Below, in pieces: positions 17,781 to 26,887 of a DNA stretch of 64,000 nucleotides (position 1 is the stretch's first letter; each line of letters opens with the position of its first letter). Source of the stretch: Planococcus rifietoensis (lineage in GTDB: Bacteria > Bacillota > Bacilli > Bacillales_A > Planococcaceae); the NCBI RefSeq assembly GCF_001465795.2, contig NZ_CP013659.2, forward strand, positions 1,258,501-1,322,500, in the 5' to 3' direction. The notes under the pieces are model-generated. The model had not been told where the DNA came from and made no database searches. It worked only from the letters and a program-made list of their open reading frames with translations. A program made the position numbers and the translations under genes.

Positions 17781-17839
17781 TTGCGAGTAAGTTTCAATAT
17801 ATAGTATCATGGGAAATGTAATAATACTATATATAGTGT
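17781..17839 (+). promoter_or_regulatory. nrdJ promoter with two NrdR boxes
   Basis: A box at 17824-17839 matches the 16-bp NrdR consensus (ACAC-TATATATA-GTGT) at 15 of 16 positions. A second, weaker box at 17792-17807 (TTTCAATATATAGTAT) has its centre 32 bp upstream, the three-turn spacing usual for NrdR pairs. A likely -35 TTGCGA (17781-17786) and -10 TATCAT (17805-17810), 18 bp apart, overlap the upstream box, so repression by NrdR is expected. The rest of the 388-bp gap (17485-17780) shows no gene and no B12-riboswitch features. Confidence 0.75.
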
Positions 17840-17872
17840 TAACCACATATAATATAAAGGAGGATTTGTCAA

Positions 17873-20431
17873 ATGGTTTCCGCCACACAATCCGAATATA
17901 CATTAAACGTCGAGTCCCTGAACAAAGACATCGAAGCTTTCCCGCAAGTCCACGCGGTAACGAAAGACATGAAGAAAACGCATAAAGGCGTATCCCGCCT
18001 GGTCATGATCGACCGCTATTCCTTCAAGGATACGAGCAAAAGCACGTTGAAGCCGGGCGATTTCGTCGTGTTGACGGTCAAAGAAGACCCGAAATTTCCA
18101 GCGCGCGGCCTCGGTTACATCGTCTCGATCGACCAAGACGCGAACAAAGCACGTGTGTGGATCGAAGAAGATTACCGTAGCGCCATCGACAACCCTGAAG
18201 AAGTAGAACAAGGCATCGTTAATCGGCCGATCGATGTCATCGAAAAACCGCTCGAAGTATTTTACGAGCAAATCGCCAAACGCAATGCCACTGGGCTTTC
18301 TGCAGTCGAGAAAACCCCTGAAAAGCAAAGCGAGTGGTTCACGAAATTCTACGAGCAGCTCGTTAACCTGAATTTCGTTCCTGCCGGCCGTGTGCTTTAC
18401 GGGGCAGGCGCTGACACCGACGTCACGTATTTCAACTGCTACGTCATGCCATTTGTCGCCGATTCGCGCGAAGGCATCTCAGACCACCGCAAGCAAGTGA
18501 TGGAAATCATGAGCCGCGGAGGCGGTGTCGGGACGAATGGATCGACACTTCGCCCGCGCAATACACTCGCTCGTGGCGTCAACGGCAAATCATCCGGTTC
18601 TGTTTCATGGCTTGACGATATCGCGAAACTGACGCATCTGGTCGAACAAGGTGGTTCACGCCGCGGCGCCCAGATGATCATGCTTGCTGACTGGCATCCA
18701 GATATCGCGGAATTCATCATTTCCAAAATGCAAAACCCGCGTATTTTGCGCTATTTGATCGAAAACACCGAAGACGAAACGATCAAACGCCTGGCGAACG
18801 ATAAATTGAAATTCAAGCCTTTAACTGAACAGGAAGAAGCGATGTACCAAGGCTTGCTCAACTACCGGACCATTCCGGGCATGGGCGGATTCAACGAAAA
18901 AATCATGCGCGATGCAGAAACGAAACTGCGCGACGGCGGCACATTCTCCGTTCATAACGAAGAATTCCTCACCGGCGCCAATATTTCCGTCACTTTGACG
19001 AAAGACTTCATGGAAGCAGTCGAAAAAGACGAAGATTTCGAATTGCGCTTCCCGGCAGTTGAATCGTATTCAAAAGAAGAAATGGCGGTCTATAACGAAG
19101 AATGGCATAAGATTGGCGATGTCCGCGATTGGGAAAAAATGGGCCATAAAGTCCGCACATACCGCGTCATCAAAGCACGCGAACTATGGAACTTGATCAA
19201 TGTATGCGCAACTTATTCCGCAGAGCCCGGCATCTTCTTCATCGATAATGCCAATGAAAAAACAAATGCCACTGCCTACGGCCAAAAAGTCGTGGCGACA
19301 AACCCATGTGGTGAACAGCCGCTTGCGCCTTACTCCGTATGCAACTTGGCAGCCGTCAACTTGGCACGCTTCGCAGATCCGAAAACGAAGCAAGTTGATT
19401 TTGAAGCACTTAAAGAAACCGTGCGTGTCGGCGTCCGTATGCAAGACAACGTCATCGATGCAACGCCTTATTTCCTGGAAGACAACCGTATCCAGGCGCT
19501 CGGCGAACGCCGTGTAGGCCTTGGCGTCATGGGCCTTGCCGATTTGCTCATCTATTCGGACCGTGAATACGGATCCCCGGAAGGCAACGAGCTAGTCGAT
19601 GAGATTTTCAAAACGATTGCAGTTGCAGCGTACGAAGCATCTACAGAACTCGCTGAAGAACGCGGCAGCTTCCCGTTCCTTGTCGGCGAAACAGATGCAG
19701 AAACAGAGAACTTGCGCCGCGCATTTACCGAAACCGGCTTTATGCAAGGGATGCCAGAAGAAATCCGCCAAGCGGTGCTCGACAAAGGGATCCGCAACTC
19801 TCATCTATTGACGGTTGCGCCGACAGGCTCGACGGGTACGATGGTTGGCGTATCGACAGGACTCGAACCGTACTATTCATTTACCTACTACCGCAGCGGG
19901 CGCCTTGGGAAATTCATCGAAGTAAAAGCGGACATTGTCCGTGAATACTTGAAGAACAATCCGGATGCAGACGAAGACAATTTGCCGGAAGCGTTCGTCA
20001 CGTCGATGGACCTTGCGCCTGAAGCGCATGCCGATGTCCAGTGCATCATCCAGCGCTGGATCGATTCCTCAATCTCGAAAACGGTCAACGCGCCAAAAGG
20101 CTATACCGTCGAACAGGTTGAAGGTGTCTATGAGCGTCTCTACAAAGGCGGTGCCAAAGGCGGCACAGTCTACGTCGACGGCAGCCGTGATTCGCAAGTA
20201 TTGACTTTGAAGGCTGAAGACAACACGTTCGAAGAAGACCATACCGAAGAAGATACCGGCAAACGTCCGGTCGTCTTGATCGACACGATCCAAGACTTGC
20301 GCTCGACCAATGTTACGATCGGATCGGAAGTAGGCAATACCTGCCCTGTCTGCCGTAAAGGGACAGTGGAAGAAATGGGCGGATGCAATACATGCACGAA
20401 CTGTGCAGCCCAATTGAAATGCGGACTGTAA
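17873..20431 (+). CDS. nrdJ: Adenosylcobalamin-dependent ribonucleotide reductase (class II)
   Basis: Reduces ribonucleotides to deoxyribonucleotides using a B12 radical, without oxygen dependence. The 852-residue protein has an N-terminal accessory region (about 1-120), then the ten-stranded barrel with C189 (YFNCYVMP), the finger-loop motif N477-x-C479-x-E481 (NPCGEQ), the redox partner C490 (YSVCNLAAVNL) and PTGSTGTMVG. The C-terminus has CPVC and CNTCTNC clusters that resemble a zinc ribbon and thioredoxin-accepting cysteines. A strong AAAGGAGGA site precedes the ATG. Single-gene unit with NrdR boxes upstream and a terminator downstream. Confidence 0.95.
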   Translation: MVSATQSEYTLNVESLNKDIEAFPQVHAVTKDMKKTHKGVSRLVMIDRYSFKDTSKSTLKPGDFVVLTVKEDPKFPARGLGYIVSIDQDANKARVWIEEDYRSAIDNPEEVEQGIVNRPIDVIEKPLEVFYEQIAKRNATGLSAVEKTPEKQSEWFTKFYEQLVNLNFVPAGRVLYGAGADTDVTYFNCYVMPFVADSREGISDHRKQVMEIMSRGGGVGTNGSTLRPRNTLARGVNGKSSGSVSWLDDIAKLTHLVEQGGSRRGAQMIMLADWHPDIAEFIISKMQNPRILRYLIENTEDETIKRLANDKLKFKPLTEQEEAMYQGLLNYRTIPGMGGFNEKIMRDAETKLRDGGTFSVHNEEFLTGANISVTLTKDFMEAVEKDEDFELRFPAVESYSKEEMAVYNEEWHKIGDVRDWEKMGHKVRTYRVIKARELWNLINVCATYSAEPGIFFIDNANEKTNATAYGQKVVATNPCGEQPLAPYSVCNLAAVNLARFADPKTKQVDFEALKETVRVGVRMQDNVIDATPYFLEDNRIQALGERRVGLGVMGLADLLIYSDREYGSPEGNELVDEIFKTIAVAAYEASTELAEERGSFPFLVGETDAETENLRRAFTETGFMQGMPEEIRQAVLDKGIRNSHLLTVAPTGSTGTMVGVSTGLEPYYSFTYYRSGRLGKFIEVKADIVREYLKNNPDADEDNLPEAFVTSMDLAPEAHADVQCIIQRWIDSSISKTVNAPKGYTVEQVEGVYERLYKGGAKGGTVYVDGSRDSQVLTLKAEDNTFEEDHTEEDTGKRPVVLIDTIQDLRSTNVTIGSEVGNTCPVCRKGTVEEMGGCNTCTNCAAQLKCGL

Positions 20432-20470
20432 CAAAAAACTTCAAATAGCCGGAGCCATATCCTCCAGTGA

Positions 20471-20505
20471 CAAAAAGCGGAAGCCAAAATAGGCTTCCGC
20501 TTTTT
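20471..20505 (+). terminator. Intrinsic terminator after nrdJ
   Basis: AAGCGGAAGCC at 20473-20483 pairs with GGCTTCCGCTT at 20490-20500, followed by T's. A nearly identical hairpin lies at 20744-20779. Confidence 0.85.
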
Positions 20506-20603
20506 CAGAGTGTTGAAGAAGTCTATTAATCCATTACGAATTAGAATGGAGTCAATTTTTCTACATTCAATAATCAATGATCTTTCTAAGTATTTGGAGA
20601 AGT

Positions 20604-20701
20604 GTTCGCTCGACTCCTGTGGACCAGCGAGACGACCGAGACCCCGCAAGGCGCACAGCGACTGAGGAGGCTTGGGTGCGAGCCCACGGAAAGCGAGCGA
20701 T
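20604..20701 (+). repeat. GC-rich structured intergenic repeat element
   Basis: This gene-free stretch between nrdJ and aroQ has ends that pair (CGCTC with GAGCG, CCTGTGG with CCACGG) and an inner GAGACC...GAGGCTTGG arm, making a branched hairpin. Its wording (TCGACTCCTG..., GAGACCCCGCA, GAGGAGGCT, ACGGAAAGCGAG) resembles a short element I recall as common between genes in Bacillales genomes. Only one copy occurs in this window, so its repeat nature is inferred. No coding frame or RNA gene is supported in 20432-20868. Confidence 0.5.
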
Positions 20702-20743
20702 AAGCTTCGGAAAATACGGTTTCCTGAGTTTCTCGACAGCCTG

Positions 20744-20779
20744 AAAAAGCGGAACCCATAATAGGCTTCCGCTTTTTTT
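20744..20779 (+). terminator. Second terminator-like hairpin before aroQ
   Basis: AAAAGCGGAACCC and GGCTTCCGCTTTT form a stem with one mismatch and are followed by T7. It is an imperfect copy of the hairpin at 20471-20505; the repeat element lies between the two copies. Confidence 0.75.
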
Positions 20780-20868
20780 ATGTCCGCTCTTAAGCCCGTC
20801 TTCTGGCTTGCCGCGAATTGATCGTATGCTAAAATGGAAAAGGAAAGCCAAGAAAGGGGTGCAAGGGC

Positions 20869-21309
20869 ATGAGAGTCCTGGTGTTGAACGGTCCCAATTT
20901 AAACCGTCTCGGCAAACGCGAAAAACAAGCGTACGGAAGTTTTACATTGCAGGAGCTGGAGCAGGAACTGGCGGAATTCGCGGAAAGTGAAGGCTTTGAG
21001 CTGATCTGCCGGCAGTCCAATCATGAAGGGGAACTGATCGATTGGATCCACGGTGCGGATGATGATGCCGTTTCGGGCATCGTGTTGAATGCCGGCGCCT
21101 ATACGCATACGAGCATCGCGATACGCGACGCCATCGCATCGGTCCAAGTACCGGTCGTTGAAGTACATATTTCCAATATCCACGCACGTGAAGAATTCCG
21201 CCATCATTCCCACATCGCGCCGGTAGCCATCGGGCAAATCGCCGGCTTCGGCAAAGATGTCTACCGGCTGGGGCTCCAGTCGCTCTTGCTTCGACAACAG
21301 AAAGGATGA
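20869..21309 (+). CDS. aroQ: 3-dehydroquinate dehydratase, type II
   Basis: Converts 3-dehydroquinate to 3-dehydroshikimate in the shikimate pathway; type II enzymes are small dodecamers. The 146-residue product begins VLNGPNLNRLGKREK, with Arg and Tyr of the flexible lid (KREKQAYG), the catalytic His region VEVHISNIHAREEFRHHS, and the NAGAYTHTS substrate loop. AGAAAGGGG precedes the ATG. It overlaps the start region of papA, so the two are probably co-transcribed. Confidence 0.95.
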   Translation: MRVLVLNGPNLNRLGKREKQAYGSFTLQELEQELAEFAESEGFELICRQSNHEGELIDWIHGADDDAVSGIVLNAGAYTHTSIAIRDAIASVQVPVVEVHISNIHAREEFRHHSHIAPVAIGQIAGFGKDVYRLGLQSLLLRQQKG

Positions 21310-21314
21310 AACTG

Positions 21315-22373
21315 ATGAAATTGATGAAACTGCGCGAACAAATGCAAAAGCGGGAACTGGATTCCTTGCTGGTGACAAATCCGTATAATCTTCGTTTTAT
21401 TACAGGCTTCACCGGAACGGCTGGGCTTGCGCTCATCACGCCGAATGATGCTTGGTTCATTACCGATTTCCGCTACACGGAACAAGCAGGAGAGCAAGTC
21501 AAAGAATTCAAAGTGGTCCAAGCGCAAAAAGGCTTGATTGACGAAGTGGCACGCATTGCACAGGAAGCGGCAGTCGAGCGCTTGGCGTTCGAACAGGATT
21601 ATATGACCTTTGCGACCTATTCGCAGTATCAGGAAAAATTGTCGGCTACGCTCGAACCGGTTAGCGGCTTGATTGAAAAGCTGCGCATGGTGAAATCGCC
21701 AGAAGAACTAGAAGTGCTAAAAGCGGCAGCCAAGATCGCTGACGATGCGTTTGAGCATATTTGCACTTATATCAAAGCCGGCATGACAGAACTGCAAGTC
21801 TCAAACGAATTGGAATTCTTCATGCGTTCGCAAGGCGCAACTTCTTCTTCGTTCGACATCATCGTCGCATCGGGCTTGCGTTCGGCGCTGCCTCATGGCG
21901 TTGCCTCCGATAAGAAAATCGAACAAGGCGACTTGATCACGCTTGATTTCGGCGCCTTATACAATGGCTATGTCTCGGACATCACGCGCACGGTGGCAGT
22001 CGGCGAACCGTCCGATAAGCTCAAGGAAATTTATCAAGTGGTCTTGGATTCACAAGTGCTGGCGCTTGAGAACATCAAACCGGGCATGACAGGAATTGAA
22101 GCGGATGCCATCGCACGCGATTACATCAAGTCAAAAGGCTACGGGGAAGCGTTTGGGCATTCAACCGGCCACGGCATCGGCCTTGAGGTCCACGAAGGGC
22201 CAGGGCTGTCGTTCCGTTCGGAAACCGTCCTTGAACCCGGAATGGCAGTCACGGTCGAACCGGGCATCTATTTGCCGGGAATTGGCGGAGTGCGCATCGA
22301 AGATGATATACTGATAATCGAAACGGGGAATGAGCGCTTGACGCATTCTTCTAAAGAGCTTCGCATTTTATAA
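21315..22373 (+). CDS. papA: Xaa-Pro dipeptidase/aminopeptidase family (M24)
   Basis: Metallopeptidase of the M24 pita-bread fold, about 352 residues, cleaving Xaa-Pro bonds in peptides. Metal ligands are visible in [17 protein letters not shown] (two Asp), [16 protein letters not shown] (His), VTVEPGIY (Glu) and GVRIEDDI (Glu). Three in-frame ATGs (21306, 21315, 21324) are spaced by short repeats; AAAGGA at 21300-21305 is best placed for 21315, so that start is chosen with some doubt. It sits between aroQ and efp as in B. subtilis (yqhT). Confidence 0.9.
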   Translation: MKLMKLREQMQKRELDSLLVTNPYNLRFITGFTGTAGLALITPNDAWFITDFRYTEQAGEQVKEFKVVQAQKGLIDEVARIAQEAAVERLAFEQDYMTFATYSQYQEKLSATLEPVSGLIEKLRMVKSPEELEVLKAAAKIADDAFEHICTYIKAGMTELQVSNELEFFMRSQGATSSSFDIIVASGLRSALPHGVASDKKIEQGDLITLDFGALYNGYVSDITRTVAVGEPSDKLKEIYQVVLDSQVLALENIKPGMTGIEADAIARDYIKSKGYGEAFGHSTGHGIGLEVHEGPGLSFRSETVLEPGMAVTVEPGIYLPGIGGVRIEDDILIIETGNERLTHSSKELRIL

Positions 22374-22393
22374 CAAACGGAGGAACTATTATT

Positions 22394-22954
22394 ATGATTT
22401 CAGTAAACGATTTTAAAACAGGATTGACCATCGAAGTGGATAACGATATTTGGCGTGTGATGGAATTCCAGCACGTTAAACCGGGCAAAGGGGCGGCGTT
22501 CGTCCGTTCGAAGCTTCGCAATTTGCGTACAGGAGCGGTCAATGAAAAGACATTCCGCGCCGGCGAAAAAGTCGCAAAAGCACAAATCGACAACCGCAAA
22601 ATGCAGTATTTGTATGCAAATGGCGATATGCACGCATTCATGGATACAGAAACTTACGACCAGATCGAATTGCCGGAAAAAAGCATTGCATATGAGCTGA
22701 AATTCCTGCAGGAAAACATGGACGTGCAAGTCATTCAATACCATGGCGAAGTGCTGGGCGTCGAATTGCCGAACACAGTTGTCTTGGAAGTGGCTGAAAC
22801 AGACCCAGGGATCAAGGGAGACACGGCAAGCGGCGGATCAAAACCGGCCATCTTGACAACCGGGCTTTCTGTCCAAGTGCCATTCTTCATCAACCAAGGG
22901 GATAAACTAATCATCAATACGACCGATTCTTCATACGTCTCGCGTGCCCAATAA
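22394..22954 (+). CDS. efp: Translation elongation factor P
   Basis: Relieves ribosome stalling at polyproline stretches. The 186-residue protein has three beta-barrel domains; the loop tip carries K32 ([10 protein letters not shown]), the residue that Bacilli modify with a 5-aminopentanol group. The C-terminus YVSRAQ is usual. ATG at 22394 is preceded by CGGAGGAAC. In B. subtilis the spoIIIA operon follows; here accB follows directly. Confidence 0.96.
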   Translation: MISVNDFKTGLTIEVDNDIWRVMEFQHVKPGKGAAFVRSKLRNLRTGAVNEKTFRAGEKVAKAQIDNRKMQYLYANGDMHAFMDTETYDQIELPEKSIAYELKFLQENMDVQVIQYHGEVLGVELPNTVVLEVAETDPGIKGDTASGGSKPAILTTGLSVQVPFFINQGDKLIINTTDSSYVSRAQ

Positions 22955-22958
22955 GTAG

Positions 22959-22986
22959 AAAAGGCCTCTTTTAGGGGCCTTTTTTT
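22959..22986 (+). terminator. Intrinsic terminator after efp
   Basis: AAGGCCTC and GGGGCCTT form an 8-bp stem with one T-G pair, a short loop and T6 after it. Confidence 0.85.
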
Positions 22987-23079
22987 AAAATGTCGGCCTT
23001 GCTATTTCAAAATGATTCGAAAAAGTCTAAAATGGTGGAGTAGCTAAAATTAAATACATAACAGGGGAGTAGGTATTAT

Positions 23080-23592
23080 ATGAAAATCCAAGAAATTCGT
23101 GAAATCATTAAATTGGTGGACCAGTCATCCATCGACGAATTCAGTTATGAATTCGATGGCGTCAAAGTGAAGATGAAGAAAAATTCATCCAGCCCTTCAC
23201 AATCGGCAGCTGTCCAAACAAAAGCGGCGGAAGAGCCAGCGCAGGCATCTGCACCAGCAGCGCCAAAACAAGCAGAAGCAGTTGAAGCTGCACCGACAGA
23301 GCAGCCGGTGCAAACGGAAGCGGCTGATACTGGCAACGCATCAAATGAAGATTTGCACAAGATCCTGTCTCCGATGGTCGGCACGTTCTATCAATCGCCA
23401 TCACCGGAAGAAGAGGCTTACGTGGCTGTCGGAACGAAAGTTTCTGCAGACCAAGTCGTTTGCATCGTTGAAGCGATGAAGCTCTTTAACGAAATCGAAG
23501 CAGAAGTGGATGGGGAAATCGCTGAAATCCTAGTCAAAGATGGCCAATTGGTCGAATACGGTCAGCCTTTGTTCCTCGTAAAAGCAAACTAA
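23080..23592 (+). CDS. accB: Acetyl-CoA carboxylase biotin carboxyl carrier protein
   Basis: Carries biotin between the carboxylase and carboxyltransferase parts of acetyl-CoA carboxylase, the first step of fatty acid synthesis. The 170-residue protein has an N-terminal helical segment, an Ala/Pro/Glu-rich linker (about residues 36-88) and a biotinyl domain with the EAMKLFNE motif, K134 being the biotinylated lysine. ATG at 23080 follows CAGGGGAG. Forms an operon with accC and yqhY. Confidence 0.96.
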   Translation: MKIQEIREIIKLVDQSSIDEFSYEFDGVKVKMKKNSSSPSQSAAVQTKAAEEPAQASAPAAPKQAEAVEAAPTEQPVQTEAADTGNASNEDLHKILSPMVGTFYQSPSPEEEAYVAVGTKVSADQVVCIVEAMKLFNEIEAEVDGEIAEILVKDGQLVEYGQPLFLVKAN

Positions 23593-23604
23593 GGGGGGCT
23601 GACA

Positions 23605-24957
23605 ATGATGAAAAAAGTATTGATTGCCAACCGCGGGGAAATCGCCGTTCGGATCATTCGTGCCTGCAAAGAGCTCGATATCCAAACTGTAGCGGTTTAT
23701 TCAGAAGCGGATAAAGAAGCGCTCCACGTTGAACTGGCCGATGAAGCTTACTGCATCGGGCCGAAACTATCAAAAGACAGCTATTTGAACTTTTCCAATA
23801 TCATCAGCGTCGCTAAATTGACGAATTGCGACGGCATCCATCCGGGATATGGTTTCCTCGCTGAAAACTCGAGCTTTGCCGAATTATGCGAAGCGTGCGA
23901 TATCATGTTCATCGGACCGACAGCGGCCGCAATTTCGAAGATGGGCACAAAAGACGTAGCCCGTGAAACGATGCGCCAAGCAAACGTACCCGTCGTTCCG
24001 GGCTCTACAGGAATCGTCGGAAGCGAAGAGGAAGGCTTGGAAATCGCCGAAAAGATCGGTTTCCCGGTCATCATCAAAGCAACTGCAGGCGGTGGAGGCA
24101 AAGGGATTCGCGTGGCGAGAACGCGCGAAGATTTTGTCAAAGGCTTGAATATGACGCAAAAAGAAGCCGCCGCAGCATTTGGCAACCCGGGCGTTTATAT
24201 CGAGAAATTCATCGAGGATTTCCGCCATATCGAAATCCAGGTGTTGGCCGATTCGCATGGCAATGCCATCCATCTCGGCGAACGCGATTGCTCGATTCAG
24301 CGCCGCATGCAAAAACTTGTCGAAGAAGCGCCGTCTCCTGCTTTATCAGCCGAATTGAGAGCAGAAATGGGCGAAGCAGCCGTCAAAGCGGCGCAAGCGG
24401 TTAATTACCGTGGCGCTGGGACGGTCGAGTTCATCTTTGATGTAGAAAACCAGAAATTCTACTTTATGGAAATGAATACGCGTATCCAAGTGGAACATCC
24501 GGTCACCGAAATGATCACAGGCATCGACTTGATCCAGCAGCAATTGAAAGTCGCTTCCGGCGAGACACTCGCCTATAAACAGGAAGACGTCACGTTCAAA
24601 GGCTGGTCCATCGAATGCCGCATCAACGCTGAAAACCCGCTGAAAAACTTCATGCCTTCTGCAGGGCGTGTAGATATGTACTTGCCGCCGGGCGGCATGG
24701 GCGTGCGCGTTGATTCAGCGATGTATTCAGGTTACACAATCCCGCCTTATTACGATTCAATGGTGGCTAAGCTCATCACATTCGCCGATACACGCGAAGA
24801 GGCCGTGGCCAAGATGAAGCGTGCGCTGGACGAATTCGTGGTGGAAGGCGTCTTCACGACCATTCCATTCCATCTTCGCCTCATGGATCATGAGGTGTTC
24901 AAATCCGGGGACTTCAATACGAAATTCCTGGAAAAATACGATGTAATGGGCTCCTGA
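23605..24957 (+). CDS. accC: Acetyl-CoA carboxylase biotin carboxylase subunit
   Basis: Carboxylates biotin on AccB using ATP and bicarbonate. The 450-residue product shows the biotin carboxylase N-domain ([16 protein letters not shown]), the ATP-grasp glycine loop [11 protein letters not shown], the Mg/bicarbonate segment [16 protein letters not shown] and the C-domain. A strong AAGGGGGG site precedes a doubled ATG (23605 and 23608); either may be used. AccC may also serve acyl-CoA carboxylation of propionyl-CoA with the carboxyltransferase at 54.6 kb, which is an inference. Confidence 0.96.
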   Translation: MMKKVLIANRGEIAVRIIRACKELDIQTVAVYSEADKEALHVELADEAYCIGPKLSKDSYLNFSNIISVAKLTNCDGIHPGYGFLAENSSFAELCEACDIMFIGPTAAAISKMGTKDVARETMRQANVPVVPGSTGIVGSEEEGLEIAEKIGFPVIIKATAGGGGKGIRVARTREDFVKGLNMTQKEAAAAFGNPGVYIEKFIEDFRHIEIQVLADSHGNAIHLGERDCSIQRRMQKLVEEAPSPALSAELRAEMGEAAVKAAQAVNYRGAGTVEFIFDVENQKFYFMEMNTRIQVEHPVTEMITGIDLIQQQLKVASGETLAYKQEDVTFKGWSIECRINAENPLKNFMPSAGRVDMYLPPGGMGVRVDSAMYSGYTIPPYYDSMVAKLITFADTREEAVAKMKRALDEFVVEGVFTTIPFHLRLMDHEVFKSGDFNTKFLEKYDVMGS

Positions 24958-24971
24958 GGAGGAACATTCAA

Positions 24972-25367
24972 ATGGCTGAAAAAGTAATCCCATATGTAAA
25001 AATGAAATCACCCGGTGCTCAGGATCTCGGGAATATCGAAGTTGCCTCGGAAGTGTTGGAAATTATTGCCAGTATCGCTGCGACTGATATCGAAGGTGTT
25101 GCCAGCATGCGCGGCAATTTTGCCTCAGGCGTCGTTGAACGTTTGGGCAAAAAAGTCCATGGCAAAGGCATCAAAACCGAACTGTCGGACGAAGGCTTGG
25201 CGATCGACGTCTATTGCGTTATCGATTATGGCGTATCGATCCCGAATACTGCCAAGAAAATCCAGGAACAAGTCCGCCAGACCTTGGAGACCATGACTTC
25301 GCTGCAGACGCAGGAAGTGAATGTGCACATTACCGGTATACATTTCGACAATCCTCAAGTGGACTGA
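24972..25367 (+). CDS. yqhY: Asp23/Gls24 family envelope stress protein YqhY
   Basis: A 131-residue Asp23-family protein with the pattern GNIEVASEVLEIIASIAATDIEGVASM. Members lie beside accBC in many Firmicutes and are thought to tune acetyl-CoA carboxylase or membrane homeostasis; that link is by association. The ATG follows GAGGAGGAAC 14 bases after accC, and a terminator follows, so it ends the acc operon. Confidence 0.9.
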   Translation: MAEKVIPYVKMKSPGAQDLGNIEVASEVLEIIASIAATDIEGVASMRGNFASGVVERLGKKVHGKGIKTELSDEGLAIDVYCVIDYGVSIPNTAKKIQEQVRQTLETMTSLQTQEVNVHITGIHFDNPQVD

Positions 25368-25369
25368 TA

Positions 25370-25420
25370 AGCAGGCTGCCCGGACATGCTGATGCATGTG
25401 TCGGCCAGCCTTCTTTTTTA
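25370..25420 (+). terminator. Intrinsic terminator after yqhY
   Basis: GGCT-CCGGACATGC pairs with GCATGTGTCGG-AGCC and is followed by CTTCTTTTTT. Confidence 0.8.
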
Positions 25421-25463
25421 TGGATGCGCTGCGCCCGCGGTGATTTGTTGGAACATTTCAAAC

Positions 25464-25493
25464 TTGGAAGTTCCGCGCGATTACCTGTATAAT
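25464..25493 (+). promoter_or_regulatory. Promoter for nusB-folD
   Basis: TTGGAA at 25464-25469 and a perfect TATAAT at 25488-25493 are 18 bp apart, about 37 bp before the nusB start. Confidence 0.7.
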
Positions 25494-25529
25494 GGGGGGA
25501 TAATCAGCTTGAAAAAGGAGACCGGAATT

Positions 25530-25922
25530 ATGATGAAACGACACGAAGCACGGGAAAAAGCGCTTCAGACGCTATTCCAGCTCGATGGAACCGAATTAAC
25601 GATTGAAGAAGCGATGGAACATGTCATGAACGGGGAAACCGACCAGTTCTATAAATTGCTGGTAGAAGGCACCAACAGCAAGCAACAGGAAATCGATGAA
25701 AAACTAAAAGGCCATTTGGAAAACTGGTCGCTCGAGCGCTTGCCGAAAGTCGAACGCACCATTTTGCGCATGGCTGTTTTCGAACTTGAATATATGGATG
25801 ATGCGCCGAGCCGCGTCGTCTTGAACGAAGCAATCGAATTGAGCAAGACCTTCGGGGACGATAAATCAAGCCGTTTCGTCAACGGCGTTCTTTCGAAATT
25901 CACTGACCAAACTGCGAACTAA
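25530..25922 (+). CDS. nusB: Transcription antitermination factor NusB
   Basis: Binds boxA RNA with NusE and supports antitermination of rRNA operons. 130 residues, all helical, starting MKRHEAREKALQTLFQLD and ending with the family stretch VVLNEAIELSKTFGDDKSSRFVNGVLSKF. The ATG pair at 25530/25533 follows AAAAAGGAG; the longer open frame reaching 25386 passes through a terminator and promoter and is rejected. Confidence 0.95.
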   Translation: MMKRHEAREKALQTLFQLDGTELTIEEAMEHVMNGETDQFYKLLVEGTNSKQQEIDEKLKGHLENWSLERLPKVERTILRMAVFELEYMDDAPSRVVLNEAIELSKTFGDDKSSRFVNGVLSKFTDQTAN

Positions 25923-25939
25923 TCATTGGAGGAATCTAC

Positions 25940-26815
25940 GTGACTGCTGAATTGATTGATGGAAAAGCCGTAAGCCTGAAAATTAAAGAGCGAGTGCAAC
26001 AACGTGTAGAGAAACTGAAAACAAACGGAATCACCCCTGGCCTGTCGGTCATTTTAGTGGGCGATGATTCCGCTTCGCAAACGTATGTCAAAAACAAAAA
26101 GAAAACTTGCGAATCACTCGGCATGCGTTCAGATCTTCATTTATATCCTGCTTCACTGACCGAGCAGGAACTGCTTAAAAAAATTGATGAACTGAATAAC
26201 GACCCGGACATCCACGGCATTTTGGTGCAATTGCCGCTTCCTGCCCAGATCGATGAATTCAAGATCATCACGGCAATCGCTCCCGAAAAGGACGTCGATG
26301 GCTTCCACCCGATTTCCGTCGGCAATTTGATGATCGGCAAAGACACCTTTTTGCCATGTACGCCCCACGGGGTGATGGTGCTCCTTGAGCATTACGGCAT
26401 CGATCCTGCAGGCAAGCATGCCGTCGTCATCGGCCGCAGCAATATCGTCGGCAAGCCGGTCGGCCAGCTGCTGCTGCAAAAAGATGCGACCGTGACCTAT
26501 TGCCATTCAAAAACACCGGATTTGAAGGCGATGACCCAGCAGGCGGACATCATCATTGCCGCCATCGGCCGTGCGAAATTCATCGGAGCAGACCATATCA
26601 AAGAAGGCGCAGTCGTCATCGATGTCGGCATGAACCGTGACGAAAACGGCAAGCTGTGCGGCGACGTCGATTTCGAGGCGGTGCGCGAGCGGGCAAGCTT
26701 CATCACGCCTGTACCGGGCGGCGTTGGACCGATGACCATCGCGATGCTGATGGAAAATACGTTGCTGTCGGCTGAAAAAGGATTATCAAAAGACAAAGCT
26801 AGCGAAAGCGTGTAA
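25940..26815 (+). CDS. folD: Methylenetetrahydrofolate dehydrogenase/cyclohydrolase FolD
   Basis: Bifunctional enzyme that interconverts 5,10-methylene- and 10-formyl-tetrahydrofolate with NADP. 291 residues; catalytic Y49-xxx-K53 (YVKNK), the folate-binding VQLPLPAQI and DVDGFHP motifs, and the Rossmann segment VIGRSNIVGKPVGQLLL are all present, ending with TPVPGGVGPMTIAML. Start is a GTG at 25940 after GGAGGA. It works with the GcvT product methylene-THF in one-carbon flow. Confidence 0.96.
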   Translation: MTAELIDGKAVSLKIKERVQQRVEKLKTNGITPGLSVILVGDDSASQTYVKNKKKTCESLGMRSDLHLYPASLTEQELLKKIDELNNDPDIHGILVQLPLPAQIDEFKIITAIAPEKDVDGFHPISVGNLMIGKDTFLPCTPHGVMVLLEHYGIDPAGKHAVVIGRSNIVGKPVGQLLLQKDATVTYCHSKTPDLKAMTQQADIIIAAIGRAKFIGADHIKEGAVVIDVGMNRDENGKLCGDVDFEAVRERASFITPVPGGVGPMTIAMLMENTLLSAEKGLSKDKASESV

Positions 26816-26829
26816 AATGAATAGCAAAT

Positions 26830-26863
26830 AGAGCTGTTTTTCGAAAGAAAGACAGCTTTTTAC
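26830..26863 (+). terminator. Intrinsic terminator after folD
   Basis: AGCTGT and ACAGCT close a hairpin with a mostly paired inner part and are followed by T5. Confidence 0.65.
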
Positions 26864-26887
26864 TTTCTATAGACAGGGGTTGACATT

